A stretch of 11,824 bases of DNA. Origin: DASTBU01 sp035711845 (lineage in GTDB: Bacteria > Acidobacteriota > Vicinamibacteria > Vicinamibacterales > 2-12-FULL-66-21). Of this stretch, positions 5,331 through 11,824 are shown one piece after another. Position 1 is the stretch's first letter; each line of letters begins with the position of its first letter. The notes beneath the pieces are model-generated. The model did not search any database and was not told the DNA's origin. It saw only the letters and a program-made list of their open reading frames with translations. Made by a program: the position numbers and the translations under genes. The stretch is from NCBI GenBank assembly GCA_035711845.1, contig DASTBU010000032.1, positions 1 to 11,824 of the forward strand, in the 5' to 3' direction.

Positions 5331-7430
5331 ATGAAACGACTCGCTGCTTCTCTTGCCGCGCTCGCCCTGTGCGTGGCGGTCGCCGCGGCCGACGAAGGGA
5401 TGTGGACCTTCGACAACTTCCCGAAGGATGAAGTCGCCCGGAAGTACGGCGTCCGGGTGGACGACGAGATGCTGGATCGCCTGCAGCAGGCGGTCGTGCG
5501 GCTCGAGACCGGATGCACCGGATCATTCGTATCGCCCGAAGGCCTCGTGCTCACGAATCACCACTGCGTGCGCACGTGCCTGGCTGACAACTCGACCGCC
5601 GAGCGGGACCTGCTGGCAGGCGGATTCAACGCGACGGCTCGCGAGAACGAAATCCGCTGCCAGGGGGCGCAGGCGTCGGTGCTGATGGATACCGAAGACG
5701 TCACCGCCAATGTGACGGGCGCGCTCGCAGGCGTGGCGGGCGCCGATCTCGCGCGGAGGCGCAACGAGACGCTCACGAACCTCGAATCAGCGTGCGAAGC
5801 GGAGTCCAAGCAGAGCGGCTCGCCGCTCAAGTGCGAGACGGTCACGCTCTACCAGGGCGGCCAGTACTGGCTCTACAAGTACAAGCGTTATGACGATGTG
5901 AGGCTGGCGTTTGCGCCGGAGGCGAGCATCGCGGCGTTCGGCGGGGACCCGGACAACTTCCAGTTCCCGCGGTGGTGCCTCGACATGTCGCTCTTACGCG
6001 TCTACGAGAACGGCAAGCCGGCGCCGACGCCAAAGCATCTGTCGTTCAACTGGGCCGGCGCGAAGGAAGGGGAGCCGGTGTTCGTCGCGGGCCACCCCGG
6101 CACCACCGAGCGGCTGCTGACCAGCTCGCAGCTGAAGACTCAGCGCGACGTCTTCCTCCCGTTCTGGCTGCTCCGCTACGTCGAGCTTCGCGGACGTCTC
6201 ATCCAGTACTCGAAGTCGTCACCCGAAGCCGAGCGCAGCACTTCGGCTTACCTCAGCTCGATCGAGAACAGCGTCAAGGTCCGCCGCATGGAGCTTGCCG
6301 CGCTGCTCGACGATCGCATGATGGAGCGGCACGGCGCGGAGGAACGCAAACTGCGCGAGGCGGTGACGGCCGATCCGAAGCTGAAGACGCGAGCTGGGGA
6401 CGCGTGGGACACGATCGCGCGCGCCGAGGCGATCCACCGCGACATCCTCGTCCCTTACACCTTGATCGAGGGCGCTGGGGGATTCAACAGCCAGCTCTTC
6501 ATCTACGCCCGACAGCTCGTGCGCGCCGCGGACGAGCGTGAGAAAGCGAATGCCCAACGGCTGCGCGAGTACACGGACGCGCAGCTCGCGCAACTTCGTC
6601 AGCGCCTTGCTGCGGACACGCCCGTGTACCCGGATCTGGAGCAGGTGCGGCTCTCGTTCTCCCTCGAGCGGATGCGCGAGTTCCTCGGACCCGATCACCC
6701 GGTCGTGAAACAGGCGCTCGGCACAGATACGCCTGACGCGCGCGCCAAAGCTCTGATCACCGGCTCGAAGCTGGCCAACCCGAAAATTCGGATGGCTCTC
6801 TTCGTGGGAGGACGCAACGCTCTGGAGGCGAGCAAGGACCCGATGATTGCGCTCGCCCGTGCGATAGACAACGAGGCCCGGGCGCTGCGGAAGACCTACG
6901 AGGAGCAGGTGCAGGCACCGGAAGGGCAGGCGCAGCGGGCAATCGCGGACGTGCGGTTCGCCGTGTACGGCACGAGCCTCTACCCTGACGCGACCTTCAC
7001 GCTAAGGCTGTCATACGGCGCGGTGCAGGGCTGGACGGAGGCCGGGGAGCGCGTTGAGCCGTTTACGTATCTTTCGCGCCTCTTCGAGCGCGCGACAGGC
7101 GCTCCGCCCTTCGCGCTGCCGAGGTCGTGGTTGGACGCCCGCTCGCGCCTCGACATGAAGACCCGCGCCAACTTCACCACCACCAACGACATCGTCGGCG
7201 GCAACTCCGGCAGCCCGGTGGTGAATGCGAAAGGGGAGATCGTTGGCCTCGTCTTCGACGGCAACATCCACTCGATCTCCGGCTCGTACTGGTTCGATGC
7301 GGAGAAGAACCGCACGGTGGCCGTGCACCCCGAGTTCATCCGGACCGCGCTGACGGAGGTGTACGAAGCGCCGGGGATTGCGCGCGAGCTGCAGGTCCTG
7401 CAACCGGCGACGCGGGTGGCGGCGCGCTGA
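5331..7430 (+). CDS. S46-family periplasmic dipeptidyl-peptidase (DPP7-like)
   Basis: This 699-aa serine exopeptidase cleaves dipeptides from the N-terminus of oligopeptides in the periplasm. A Sec signal peptide is clear: MKRLAASLAALALCVAVAAA, cut before DEGMW. The trypsin-like triad is complete: TNHHC (His77/His78), the Asp218 in RWCLDMSLLR, and Ser626 in GGNSGSPV. A helical lid domain lies between, at about 300-560. The residue 18 positions after the catalytic Ser is Gly644 (FDGN). In the Porphyromonas enzymes Gly at this place marks DPP7 (hydrophobic P1) and Arg marks DPP11 (acidic P1), so a hydrophobic preference is inferred. Extra cysteines (Cys62, Cys79, Cys83) around the His motif suggest a disulfide. 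ATG 5331 is chosen because it starts the signal peptide; an in-frame start at 5181 would overlap the phosphatase gene by 80 bp. Confidence 0.93.
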   Translation: MKRLAASLAALALCVAVAAADEGMWTFDNFPKDEVARKYGVRVDDEMLDRLQQAVVRLETGCTGSFVSPEGLVLTNHHCVRTCLADNSTAERDLLAGGFNATARENEIRCQGAQASVLMDTEDVTANVTGALAGVAGADLARRRNETLTNLESACEAESKQSGSPLKCETVTLYQGGQYWLYKYKRYDDVRLAFAPEASIAAFGGDPDNFQFPRWCLDMSLLRVYENGKPAPTPKHLSFNWAGAKEGEPVFVAGHPGTTERLLTSSQLKTQRDVFLPFWLLRYVELRGRLIQYSKSSPEAERSTSAYLSSIENSVKVRRMELAALLDDRMMERHGAEERKLREAVTADPKLKTRAGDAWDTIARAEAIHRDILVPYTLIEGAGGFNSQLFIYARQLVRAADEREKANAQRLREYTDAQLAQLRQRLAADTPVYPDLEQVRLSFSLERMREFLGPDHPVVKQALGTDTPDARAKALITGSKLANPKIRMALFVGGRNALEASKDPMIALARAIDNEARALRKTYEEQVQAPEGQAQRAIADVRFAVYGTSLYPDATFTLRLSYGAVQGWTEAGERVEPFTYLSRLFERATGAPPFALPRSWLDARSRLDMKTRANFTTTNDIVGGNSGSPVVNAKGEIVGLVFDGNIHSISGSYWFDAEKNRTVAVHPEFIRTALTEVYEAPGIARELQVLQPATRVAAR

Positions 7431-7475
7431 CGAGGATCACGAGCTGCGCCCGGCGCACGCTGGCGCCTCGCGGGC

Positions 7476-8315
7476 TCAGCGAGCTCGCGCCGCCGCCGCT
7501 CCGTCCTGGGAGGCGGACGCCGGCAGGGGAGACAACGGCACATCCTCACAATCAGCGCAGGCCGTCGCCGCGGCCAGGAACGTCGCATGACAGCGCTCAC
7601 AATAGCGCGACACCTCCGGCTCCGTGCTGGACGGAGGTGCGGTCAGCCGCTCGAAAAGCCCGCGCCCCTCCGCCAGATCGTAAAGCAACGGACGAAGGTC
7701 GGGGGCATCGAAATGCCACAACCGGCAGATACGCAGGAATTCCTCATCCCCACACAGAGCGTCGGCGGCGATAACCGGATGTGCGAAGCGCGCGACCTGC
7801 ATCGAGATGACGTGCGGCGCGCGGATCAGGCTCACGGGAGACAAGGCAAGCACCAGCCACGACTCGATGGGTGGGCGGAAGCCGAGCACCCGGCGGTGCG
7901 CCACGAAGTAAGCGCCCAGAGTTCCTGCCCACGCGACGCCGAAGCTGGCGAGCAGAAGCGGGAGCGACGGCAACAGTCGCTCCGTCGTGACCAGAAGGGG
8001 AAACGTCAGCATCACAAGTGCAAAGAGGCCCGTGGAGAAGGCGCGCAGCCAGACGAGCTCGCCGCCTAGCCGCATCAGCTCGATTCGGCAGCGCTCGCGG
8101 TCGAGGCTGCTGCCCGTAAACACGTGGACCGATTGATATGGCAGGAGGGACGTCCAGACGAACCCGAGACGCCCGTCGAGGAACGTGATGTCCGGCTCGC
8201 TCACGCCCTCGATGGAACCGCCGCTCCTCGTGCGGAAGACCCAGTCTCCACGCTGCCAGCGCACCCAGGACTCCGATAGATACAGAGCCCAGAGGACAGC
8301 GACGAGGCCGATCAT
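7476..8315 (-). CDS. Unrecognised membrane protein with C-terminal CxxC/CxxC zinc ribbon
   Basis: This 279-aa protein is not one I can name. Hydrophobic segments lie at about 1-14 (MIGLVAVLWALYLS), 94-110 (STGLFALVMLTFPLLVT) and 117-138 (SLPLLLASFGVAWAGTLGAY), with a weaker one near 150-165. A soluble region follows that includes GDEEFLRICRLWHFDAPDLR. The tail has a four-cysteine knuckle, Cys239-x2-Cys242 and Cys253-x2-Cys256 (YCERCHATF...ACADC), which should bind zinc in the cytoplasm. An Ala/Arg-rich end follows. The gene starts 19 bp after the stop of the DUF2167 gene on the same strand, so the two are probably co-transcribed. There is no ribosome site at the ATG, which suggests coupling. 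It is convergent with the S46 peptidase gene, 45 bp apart. Confidence 0.75.
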   Translation of the reverse strand: MIGLVAVLWALYLSESWVRWQRGDWVFRTRSGGSIEGVSEPDITFLDGRLGFVWTSLLPYQSVHVFTGSSLDRERCRIELMRLGGELVWLRAFSTGLFALVMLTFPLLVTTERLLPSLPLLLASFGVAWAGTLGAYFVAHRRVLGFRPPIESWLVLALSPVSLIRAPHVISMQVARFAHPVIAADALCGDEEFLRICRLWHFDAPDLRPLLYDLAEGRGLFERLTAPPSSTEPEVSRYCERCHATFLAAATACADCEDVPLSPLPASASQDGAAAARAR

Positions 8316-8334
8316 TTGGGGACGGGAAGACGGA

Positions 8335-9198
8335 TTAGCTGGCGTCCCCCTGGCCGGCAGCAGGGGCCGGTTCGGACGTGCTTCCTCCGCGGCCGAACAG
8401 CTTCTTGAGCGCGCCGATCAGTGCGGCAACGCCGAGAACCAGGAACTTCCAGATCTTCTTGAAGACTCCGGTTTTCACGGCTGAAGCTGCGGCGCCGCCG
8501 GCGATCAGCGCTGCGAGACCGTAGCCGGCCATCTTGTCGCCCTGGCGGAACTCGGCATAACGCTGGCCGCCGTTGAACGAGTAGCCGCGCAGTGCATCAT
8601 TGAATTCGGCAGTGGCGTCGTCGATACCGTTGACGTCGGCTACGAGCTGCGCGCTCATCAATCCCGTTCGGCCGAGCAGCCGGACAGAGTGGTTGATGAC
8701 GGGCGCGCCATCCGAGGAGAGCTGCGTCGCCCACGTGAGATTGTCCGTCGCCTCGTCGTAGTACGGCGGTTGATGCCACCCGATCAGCGTCAGCTCCGAC
8801 CATCCACGCTGCTTCCGCTGCTCGTTGCCGAGACGGTTGCCCTCGCGCATGGTTTCCATCAACCCGTCAGGATCGAGGCTGCTGCGATCGCTGTTGTCGA
8901 TGTGGCCGGTATCCGAATAACTGAAGACTGCGAACCAATAATCATCGTTCGGTCGAACTCTGAGAAGCGTGCCGAGCTCGTCGCCGTCAGGAATGTTCTG
9001 ATTCTGCTCGAGGAAGGCCCGGGTCGCGCTCCTGTCAAGGAACATGTAGCCTTCCGGGACGGAAAGCGTTGCCAGGGTCCCCAGATTCGCGGTCACGGGG
9101 CCCGGCGTCCAACCGGCGGGTGGCTGTTGCTCCTGTCCCGCGTCAACGTTTACGCTCGACGCCAAGACGAAGAGGACTAGCGCTGCACGCTTCTGCAT
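8335..9198 (-). CDS. DUF2167-family membrane-anchored exported protein
   Basis: This 287-aa protein has the layout of DUF2167 proteins: a signal peptide (MQKRAALVLFVLASSVNVDA), a periplasmic domain with the family words LSVPEGYMFLDR (46-56), NDDYWFAVFSYSDTGHI (84-100), GWHQPPYYDEATDNLTWA (140-157), INHSVRLLGRTG (168-179) and GYSFNGGQRYAEFRQGDK (205-222), then two C-terminal hydrophobic helices at about 224-244 and 251-268 (KFLVLGVAALIGALKKLF) and a short charged tail. The family's function is unknown. An alternative ATG at 9219 adds MAHWGRS; I prefer 9198 because GGGGGCGG precedes it and the signal peptide is then compact, but the choice is uncertain. It leads a probable two-gene unit with the zinc-ribbon membrane protein downstream. 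Confidence 0.87.
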   Translation of the reverse strand: MQKRAALVLFVLASSVNVDAGQEQQPPAGWTPGPVTANLGTLATLSVPEGYMFLDRSATRAFLEQNQNIPDGDELGTLLRVRPNDDYWFAVFSYSDTGHIDNSDRSSLDPDGLMETMREGNRLGNEQRKQRGWSELTLIGWHQPPYYDEATDNLTWATQLSSDGAPVINHSVRLLGRTGLMSAQLVADVNGIDDATAEFNDALRGYSFNGGQRYAEFRQGDKMAGYGLAALIAGGAAASAVKTGVFKKIWKFLVLGVAALIGALKKLFGRGGSTSEPAPAAGQGDAS

Positions 9199-9392
9199 TG
9201 ACCGCCCCCAATGGGCCATGGTTCACACGTTGGGGAGCATACGATGAACGGGCCGCGTTTCCGGAAAAGTTGTCGCCCTGCGTTGCAAGGTGGCGGCCAG
9301 CCGCCGGGCATTCTCAGGGCGTGAAAGCGTGTGAACAATCGGACCGTTTTGCCGAGCGGCGTTCTCTGCGCCCGCACACCGATGACGTTCCG

Positions 9393-9410
9393 TGTCAGGT
9401 GCCACTGACA
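9393..9410. repeat. Short dyad, possible REP-type hairpin
   Basis: TGTCAG and CTGACA flank GTGCCA, giving an imperfect palindrome. Words of the type GTGTCAGGTGCCACTGACA recur in GC-rich soil bacteria as REP-like repeats; this is recollection, not a search result. It differs from the 592-705 element but shares the TCAG/CTGA terminus. Confidence 0.35.
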
Positions 9411-9483
9411 AAGATCGTCACGACGACGTTCAGTCCAGTGGGGGGTCAACACACGACTGATAGGACGATCTCGACGACCGCGG

Positions 9484-9518
9484 CGATCACGACGGACGAA
9501 GGCACGGCTTCGTGATCG
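9484..9518. repeat. 9-bp hairpin in the spacer
   Basis: CGATCACGA (9484-9492) and TCGTGATCG (9510-9518) form a perfect stem around a 17-nt loop. It lies about 160 bp before the kinase-like gene. No poly-T follows on either strand; function unknown. Confidence 0.45.
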
Positions 9519-9668
9519 TCGTCATGGTAGCCCCCGGTCGAGCTGGGTGTTTCATTATCGATTGAGCAGCCGACGCATCGTCGCCGGAGCGGGGCACGAC
9601 ATGAAGAATGCCGAAATTCAAGACCTGCCCCCTGCAAGGCTCGCGAATTGCACGTATTCCACCTGATG

Positions 9669-9674
9669 AGGAGG
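9669..9674 (+). promoter_or_regulatory. Strong ribosome binding site deciding the kinase-like gene start
   Basis: AGGAGG (continuing TGG) lies 6 bp before ATG 9681, a near-perfect complement to the 16S tail. It fixes the start at 9681 over the in-frame ATG at 9666 and TTG at 9648, and leaves a well-formed signal peptide at the N-terminus. Confidence 0.8.
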
Positions 9675-9680
9675 TGGTGC

Positions 9681-10655
9681 ATGCTGCACCTCAGCAGGCA
9701 GTCGATCGTCGTCGGACTGTCGGCCGCGCTCTGGGTATCGGACGCTGCCGCGCAAACACAACCCGTGGGCACGACAGGAACGGCAGATCCGCCGCAGGTC
9801 CTCTGGCGTGATCCTGGACCGATCGCGTCGCGCGACCTGTTCTGGGGACTCGGCACTGCCGCGCGTGCGCCGAAAGGCCCGTTTGCGTTCCTCGAAGAGA
9901 AGACGAGCGGCACGCAGCCGAAGGTCGTCGTGAGCGATATCAACGGCGTGACGTGGGATGTGAAGTTCGGTCCGGAGGCGCACGCCGAGGTCGCGGCCAG
10001 CCGGCTGGTCCATGCGCTGGGTTACTTCACAGAAGAGCACTACCTGGTATCGGCCGGCCGGATCGAAGGCGTGACGGATCTCGACCGTGCCCGCCGCCAC
10101 ATCCACCACTCTGGAGCGTTCAGCAACGCCAGGTTCAGCCGCCGCGGTCCAGACATCGTCGCAACCGACGAAGAATGGACGTTCCGCGAGAACCCGTTCG
10201 TAGGTCAGAAGGAGCTGTCGGGACTGTTGATCCTGATGACGATGCTCAACAACTGGGATATCCGGGGCGAGGCGAACAACGACGTCGTGCGCGCGACCCT
10301 GCCGGACGGGCGCCAGGAGCGCCGGCACTTCGTCGGCGATCTCGGCGCGACGTTCGGCCGAATGGGCGGCCGGATGAGCGGTCACTCCAAGTGGAATCTC
10401 GAGGACTACGAGTCTGAGGGGTTCATCGAAAAAGTTGAGAATGGCGTGATGCACCTGGATTACGACGGCATCGACTCGCGCATGGACCGTGTCCCGGTCG
10501 AGCACGCGCGCTGGTTCGCCTCGCTTGTTTCACAACTCACGAACGATCAAGTCCGCCGGGCGTTCGAGGCCGCCGGAGCTTCGGCTGCGGAGGTCGACGG
10601 CTTCTCGAAGCGCTTCATGGAGAAGGTCCGCCAGCTAGAGGAGGCCGTTCGGTAA
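9681..10655 (+). CDS. Exported protein with kinase-like (HipA/PI3K-fold-like) motifs, function unknown
   Basis: This 324-aa protein starts with a Sec signal peptide (MLHLSRQSIVVGLSAALWVS then DAAA, cut before QTQ). It resembles a group of uncharacterised acidobacterial exported proteins. Motifs that recall atypical kinases of the HipA/PI3K/Fam20 fold: WDVKFGPEAHAE (Lys95, Glu99, Glu103) followed by ASRLVHALGYF, like a nucleotide-binding Lys and a helix-C Glu; LNNWDIRGEANN (Asp193, Asn199), like the catalytic D-x(4-5)-N; and VGDLGATFG (Asp220), like the metal-binding DFG. A Lys-Trp-Asn-Leu-Glu-Asp-Tyr stretch (237-243) and an ARWFASLVSQLTNDQVRRAF helix follow. No kinase assignment is certain, and the glycine-rich loop is not obvious. 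The gene stands alone; the YHS protein gene converges on it. Confidence 0.8.
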   Translation: MLHLSRQSIVVGLSAALWVSDAAAQTQPVGTTGTADPPQVLWRDPGPIASRDLFWGLGTAARAPKGPFAFLEEKTSGTQPKVVVSDINGVTWDVKFGPEAHAEVAASRLVHALGYFTEEHYLVSAGRIEGVTDLDRARRHIHHSGAFSNARFSRRGPDIVATDEEWTFRENPFVGQKELSGLLILMTMLNNWDIRGEANNDVVRATLPDGRQERRHFVGDLGATFGRMGGRMSGHSKWNLEDYESEGFIEKVENGVMHLDYDGIDSRMDRVPVEHARWFASLVSQLTNDQVRRAFEAAGASAAEVDGFSKRFMEKVRQLEEAVR

Positions 10656-10800
10656 GGCGCGGGCGGGCGGTCGCGGCGGCCACTGGGAGTCAGCGCCCGC
10701 CGCGTTTGAAGGTCTATTGCGGGTCGGTGCGGAGATTCGGCAACGTGGCCAGCGCTTCGTCGCCGAAGCTTCGCGCCGCTTCAGGATCTGACCACCCGGA
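10656..10800. other. Gap between convergent genes
   Basis: This 145-bp spacer separates the 3' ends of the kinase-like and YHS genes. A short GC-only stem (GCGGGCG 10663-10669 with CGCCCGC 10694-10700) could act as a weak terminator for the plus-strand gene; no U-tract follows. The minus-strand frame in phase with the YHS gene stays open here to TAG at 10716-10714. Confidence 0.4.
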
Positions 10801-11262
10801 TCACTTCTCGCGCAGCTTCGGCCAGTTCCCGTCCGCCTTGCGGATGTTCCCCGGCACGTCCTGCTGCCACGTCTTCTGCACGCTCTTGGAGTAGTTGAGA
10901 AACAGCCGGCCCTCCACAACCGACCAGGCCTCCGGATCGATATCAGCGGTCCTTCCCAGGCTGACCGCATACGCGCAGAAGCCGCCGTACTGCGGGATGT
11001 ACGCAGAGGGGTTCTGCGCAAAACGATCCCTATTGGCGGCGCTGGCAAACAGGTACCGGGTGCCGTTCACCGTGTACTCGAATTCCGGCTGGCCCTGGAC
11101 CGGCTTCGAGTCGACGAAATACGCGACGGGATCGTAGCCGTCTATGGCTATTCCCTTGCGGTCGCGGTTGACCCGCTCCTCCGCCCTCGCCTGCTGCGGG
11201 ATAGACAGAAGGATAGATGCCAGCAGCAGGACAGTGAAAGCTCGAATAGAAACGATTCGCAT
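10801..11262 (-). CDS. Secreted YHS-domain protein
   Basis: This 153-aa protein has a signal peptide (MRIVSIRAFTVLLLASILLS, then IPQQARA, cut before EE). It is followed by a YHS-type domain: GIAIDGYDPVAYF (37-49), a short strand region FEYTVNGTRYLFASAANRDR (61-80), FAQNPSAYIPQYGGFCAYAV (81-100). The Cys96 of GGFCAYAV is the residue usually kept in this family; YHS domains are small, often metal-linked modules, and their role in secreted single-domain versions is unknown. The C-terminal part (AWSVVEGRLFLNYSKSVQKT) matches the family's usual end. ATG 11262 is chosen for the signal peptide and a GGAG 9 bp upstream; the frame is open upstream to 11604, but that part is antisense to the DedA-type gene. 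After the TGA the same frame stays open for 28 more codons. Confidence 0.9.
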   Translation of the reverse strand: MRIVSIRAFTVLLLASILLSIPQQARAEERVNRDRKGIAIDGYDPVAYFVDSKPVQGQPEFEYTVNGTRYLFASAANRDRFAQNPSAYIPQYGGFCAYAVSLGRTADIDPEAWSVVEGRLFLNYSKSVQKTWQQDVPGNIRKADGNWPKLREK

Positions 11263-11298
11263 GGTTGAGGTCTCCAGAATGGTCATCTGAAATCTGTG

Positions 11299-11824
11299 AT
11301 GCCAGATCGTCCATGGGGTTACGCGGCAACCGACGGGAAACGGGACGCCCTTGGCCAGCATCCAAAGCGTGTGCACTCGCCCGCGCTCCTCGATCCGTGG
11401 TTCCTGGCAGTGTCGCTTGCCTTTGCGACCCTCCTCAGCGAAGACCTCGCTTGCGCAGCAGCCGGCGCGATAGTGGCAGAGGGACGGCTGGCCTTCGCGC
11501 CCGCCGTTCTGGGCTGCTTCGGTGGAATCGTCGTTGGAGACCTCCTGCTCTTTGCGGTAGGCCGCACCGCCGGCAGGCAGGTGCTGCAGTGGGCTGTGAT
11601 CCAACGCCGGATGCCTGTCCGCGCGCTCGAGTCGTACTCGGAGTTGATCGATCAGCGTGGCGCGATTGTCGTGCTGTTGAGCCGGTTCGCTCCCGGGACC
11701 AGGCTGCCCACCTATCTCGTGGCTGGGGCGCTGCGAACAGACTCGACACGCTTCGTTATCTGGTTTCTTCTCGCCGCGGCGCTCTGGACGCCGCTGATAG
11801 TGGGAGCCTCCATCGCTGCGGGGA
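11299..11824 (+). CDS. DedA/VTT-domain (SNARE-associated) membrane protein, 5' part
   Basis: A frame open to the right edge gives at least 175 codons. From about residue 30 it reads LDPWFLAVSLAFATLLSEDL, then ACAAAGAIVAEGRLAF, a glycine-rich re-entrant stretch GGIVVGDLLLFAVGRTAGRQ, the family signature VVLLSRFAPGTRLPTYLVAG, and a C-terminal TM (RFVIWFLLAAALWTPLIVGA). This order matches the VTT/DedA family of inner-membrane lipid or undecaprenyl-phosphate handling proteins: acidic residue near the first re-entrant loop (here Ser-Glu-Asp), G-D-x-x-x-(F/Y)-x-x-G-R, then R-F-x-P-G-x-R. The start is uncertain: ATG 11299 (with TGAAAT at 11288-11293, 5 bp upstream) or GTG 11371, which would remove a 24-residue hydrophilic extension. 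It is divergent from the YHS gene, only 36 bp apart if 11299 is right. The C-terminus is outside the window. Confidence 0.85.
   Translation, partial: MPDRPWGYAATDGKRDALGQHPKRVHSPALLDPWFLAVSLAFATLLSEDLACAAAGAIVAEGRLAFAPAVLGCFGGIVVGDLLLFAVGRTAGRQVLQWAVIQRRMPVRALESYSELIDQRGAIVVLLSRFAPGTRLPTYLVAGALRTDSTRFVIWFLLAAALWTPLIVGASIAAG

Larger units (their letters stand above)
9220..9680. other. Repeat-bearing intergenic region between divergent genes
   Basis: This 461-bp spacer has no supportable gene. It carries a 9-bp inverted repeat (GTTCACACG 9221-9229 with CGTGTGAAC 9328-9336) enclosing smaller stems (GCCCTG 9275-9280 with CAGGGC 9315-9320; GGCGG 9292-9296 with CCGCC 9301-9305) and a 10-bp palindrome TTTCCGGAAA (9258-9267). 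Further right are a short dyad (9393-9410) and a 9-bp hairpin (9484-9518). The promoters of the minus-strand DUF2167 pair and of the plus-strand kinase-like gene must lie here, but only weak matches are visible (for example TATTCC at 9655-9660). Confidence 0.6.

Noticed and set aside
7431..7475. Possible bidirectional terminator between the convergent S46 and zinc-ribbon genes
   Set aside because: Only short 4-bp GC stems are visible and there is no U-tract on either strand.
9446..9943. 165-codon minus-strand frame with a hydrophobic tail (SSVVIAAVVEIVLSVVC)
   Set aside because: It mostly lies antisense to the kinase-like gene; the tail alone has no good start or ribosome site, so a small membrane peptide is not supported.
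10785..10793. GATCTGACC matching part of the 592-705 arm
   Set aside because: Only 9 bp match with no inverted partner nearby; chance level in this window.
11263..11604. Upstream extension of the YHS protein frame
   Set aside because: It has no homology-like content, lies antisense to the DedA-type gene and would displace the signal peptide.

Overview
The window is GC-rich, tightly packed bacterial DNA that looks like a soil or sediment Acidobacteriota chromosome, most likely class Vicinamibacteria. This rests on four things visible in the sequence: an orphan FtsX/MacB-type permease of the acidobacterial duplicated (ADOP) family, a decayed Ser/Thr-kinase start with the acidobacterial MTLGAGARL signature, an S46 dipeptidyl-peptidase, and short repetitive spacers between genes. 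I see no rRNA, tRNA, CRISPR array, intact transposase or phage gene.

Layout. The window opens in the 3' end of a PQQ-type beta-propeller gene (to 323), followed by a terminator-like hairpin. The 408-bp spacer that follows holds a perfect TATAAT box, the eroded first ~40 codons of a Ser/Thr kinase (466-585) and a 114-bp REP/MITE-like inverted repeat (592-705). Next come a Tat-exported M20-family amidase/carbamoylase (732-2057), an ADOP permease (2150-4576), a block of 27-bp tandem repeats, a small dual-specificity-type phosphatase (4736-5260) and a periplasmic S46 peptidase (5331-7430). Convergent to these is a minus-strand pair: a secreted/membrane DUF2167 protein (9198-8335) and, 19 bp downstream, an unrecognised membrane protein with a C-terminal CxxC/CxxC zinc ribbon (8315-7476). 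After a repeat-bearing spacer comes an exported protein with kinase-like motifs (9681-10655). It faces a minus-strand secreted YHS-domain protein (11262-10801). A DedA/VTT-family membrane protein starts at about 11299 and runs off the right edge.

Working together. There is no single pathway. The shared theme is the envelope and periplasm: most of the products carry Sec or Tat signals or membrane segments. The strongest operon candidate is the DUF2167/zinc-ribbon pair. Several plus-strand genes lack a Shine-Dalgarno sequence and have a -10-like hexamer 5-7 bp before the ATG, which suggests leaderless mRNAs. Two others (the ADOP permease and the kinase-like gene) have clear ribosome sites.

Most worth a second look: the kinase remnant with its promoter, the REP-like element that may donate a -35 box to the hydrolase gene, the kinase-like exported protein, and the DUF2167/zinc-ribbon pair. 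I found no clearly new multi-gene system.
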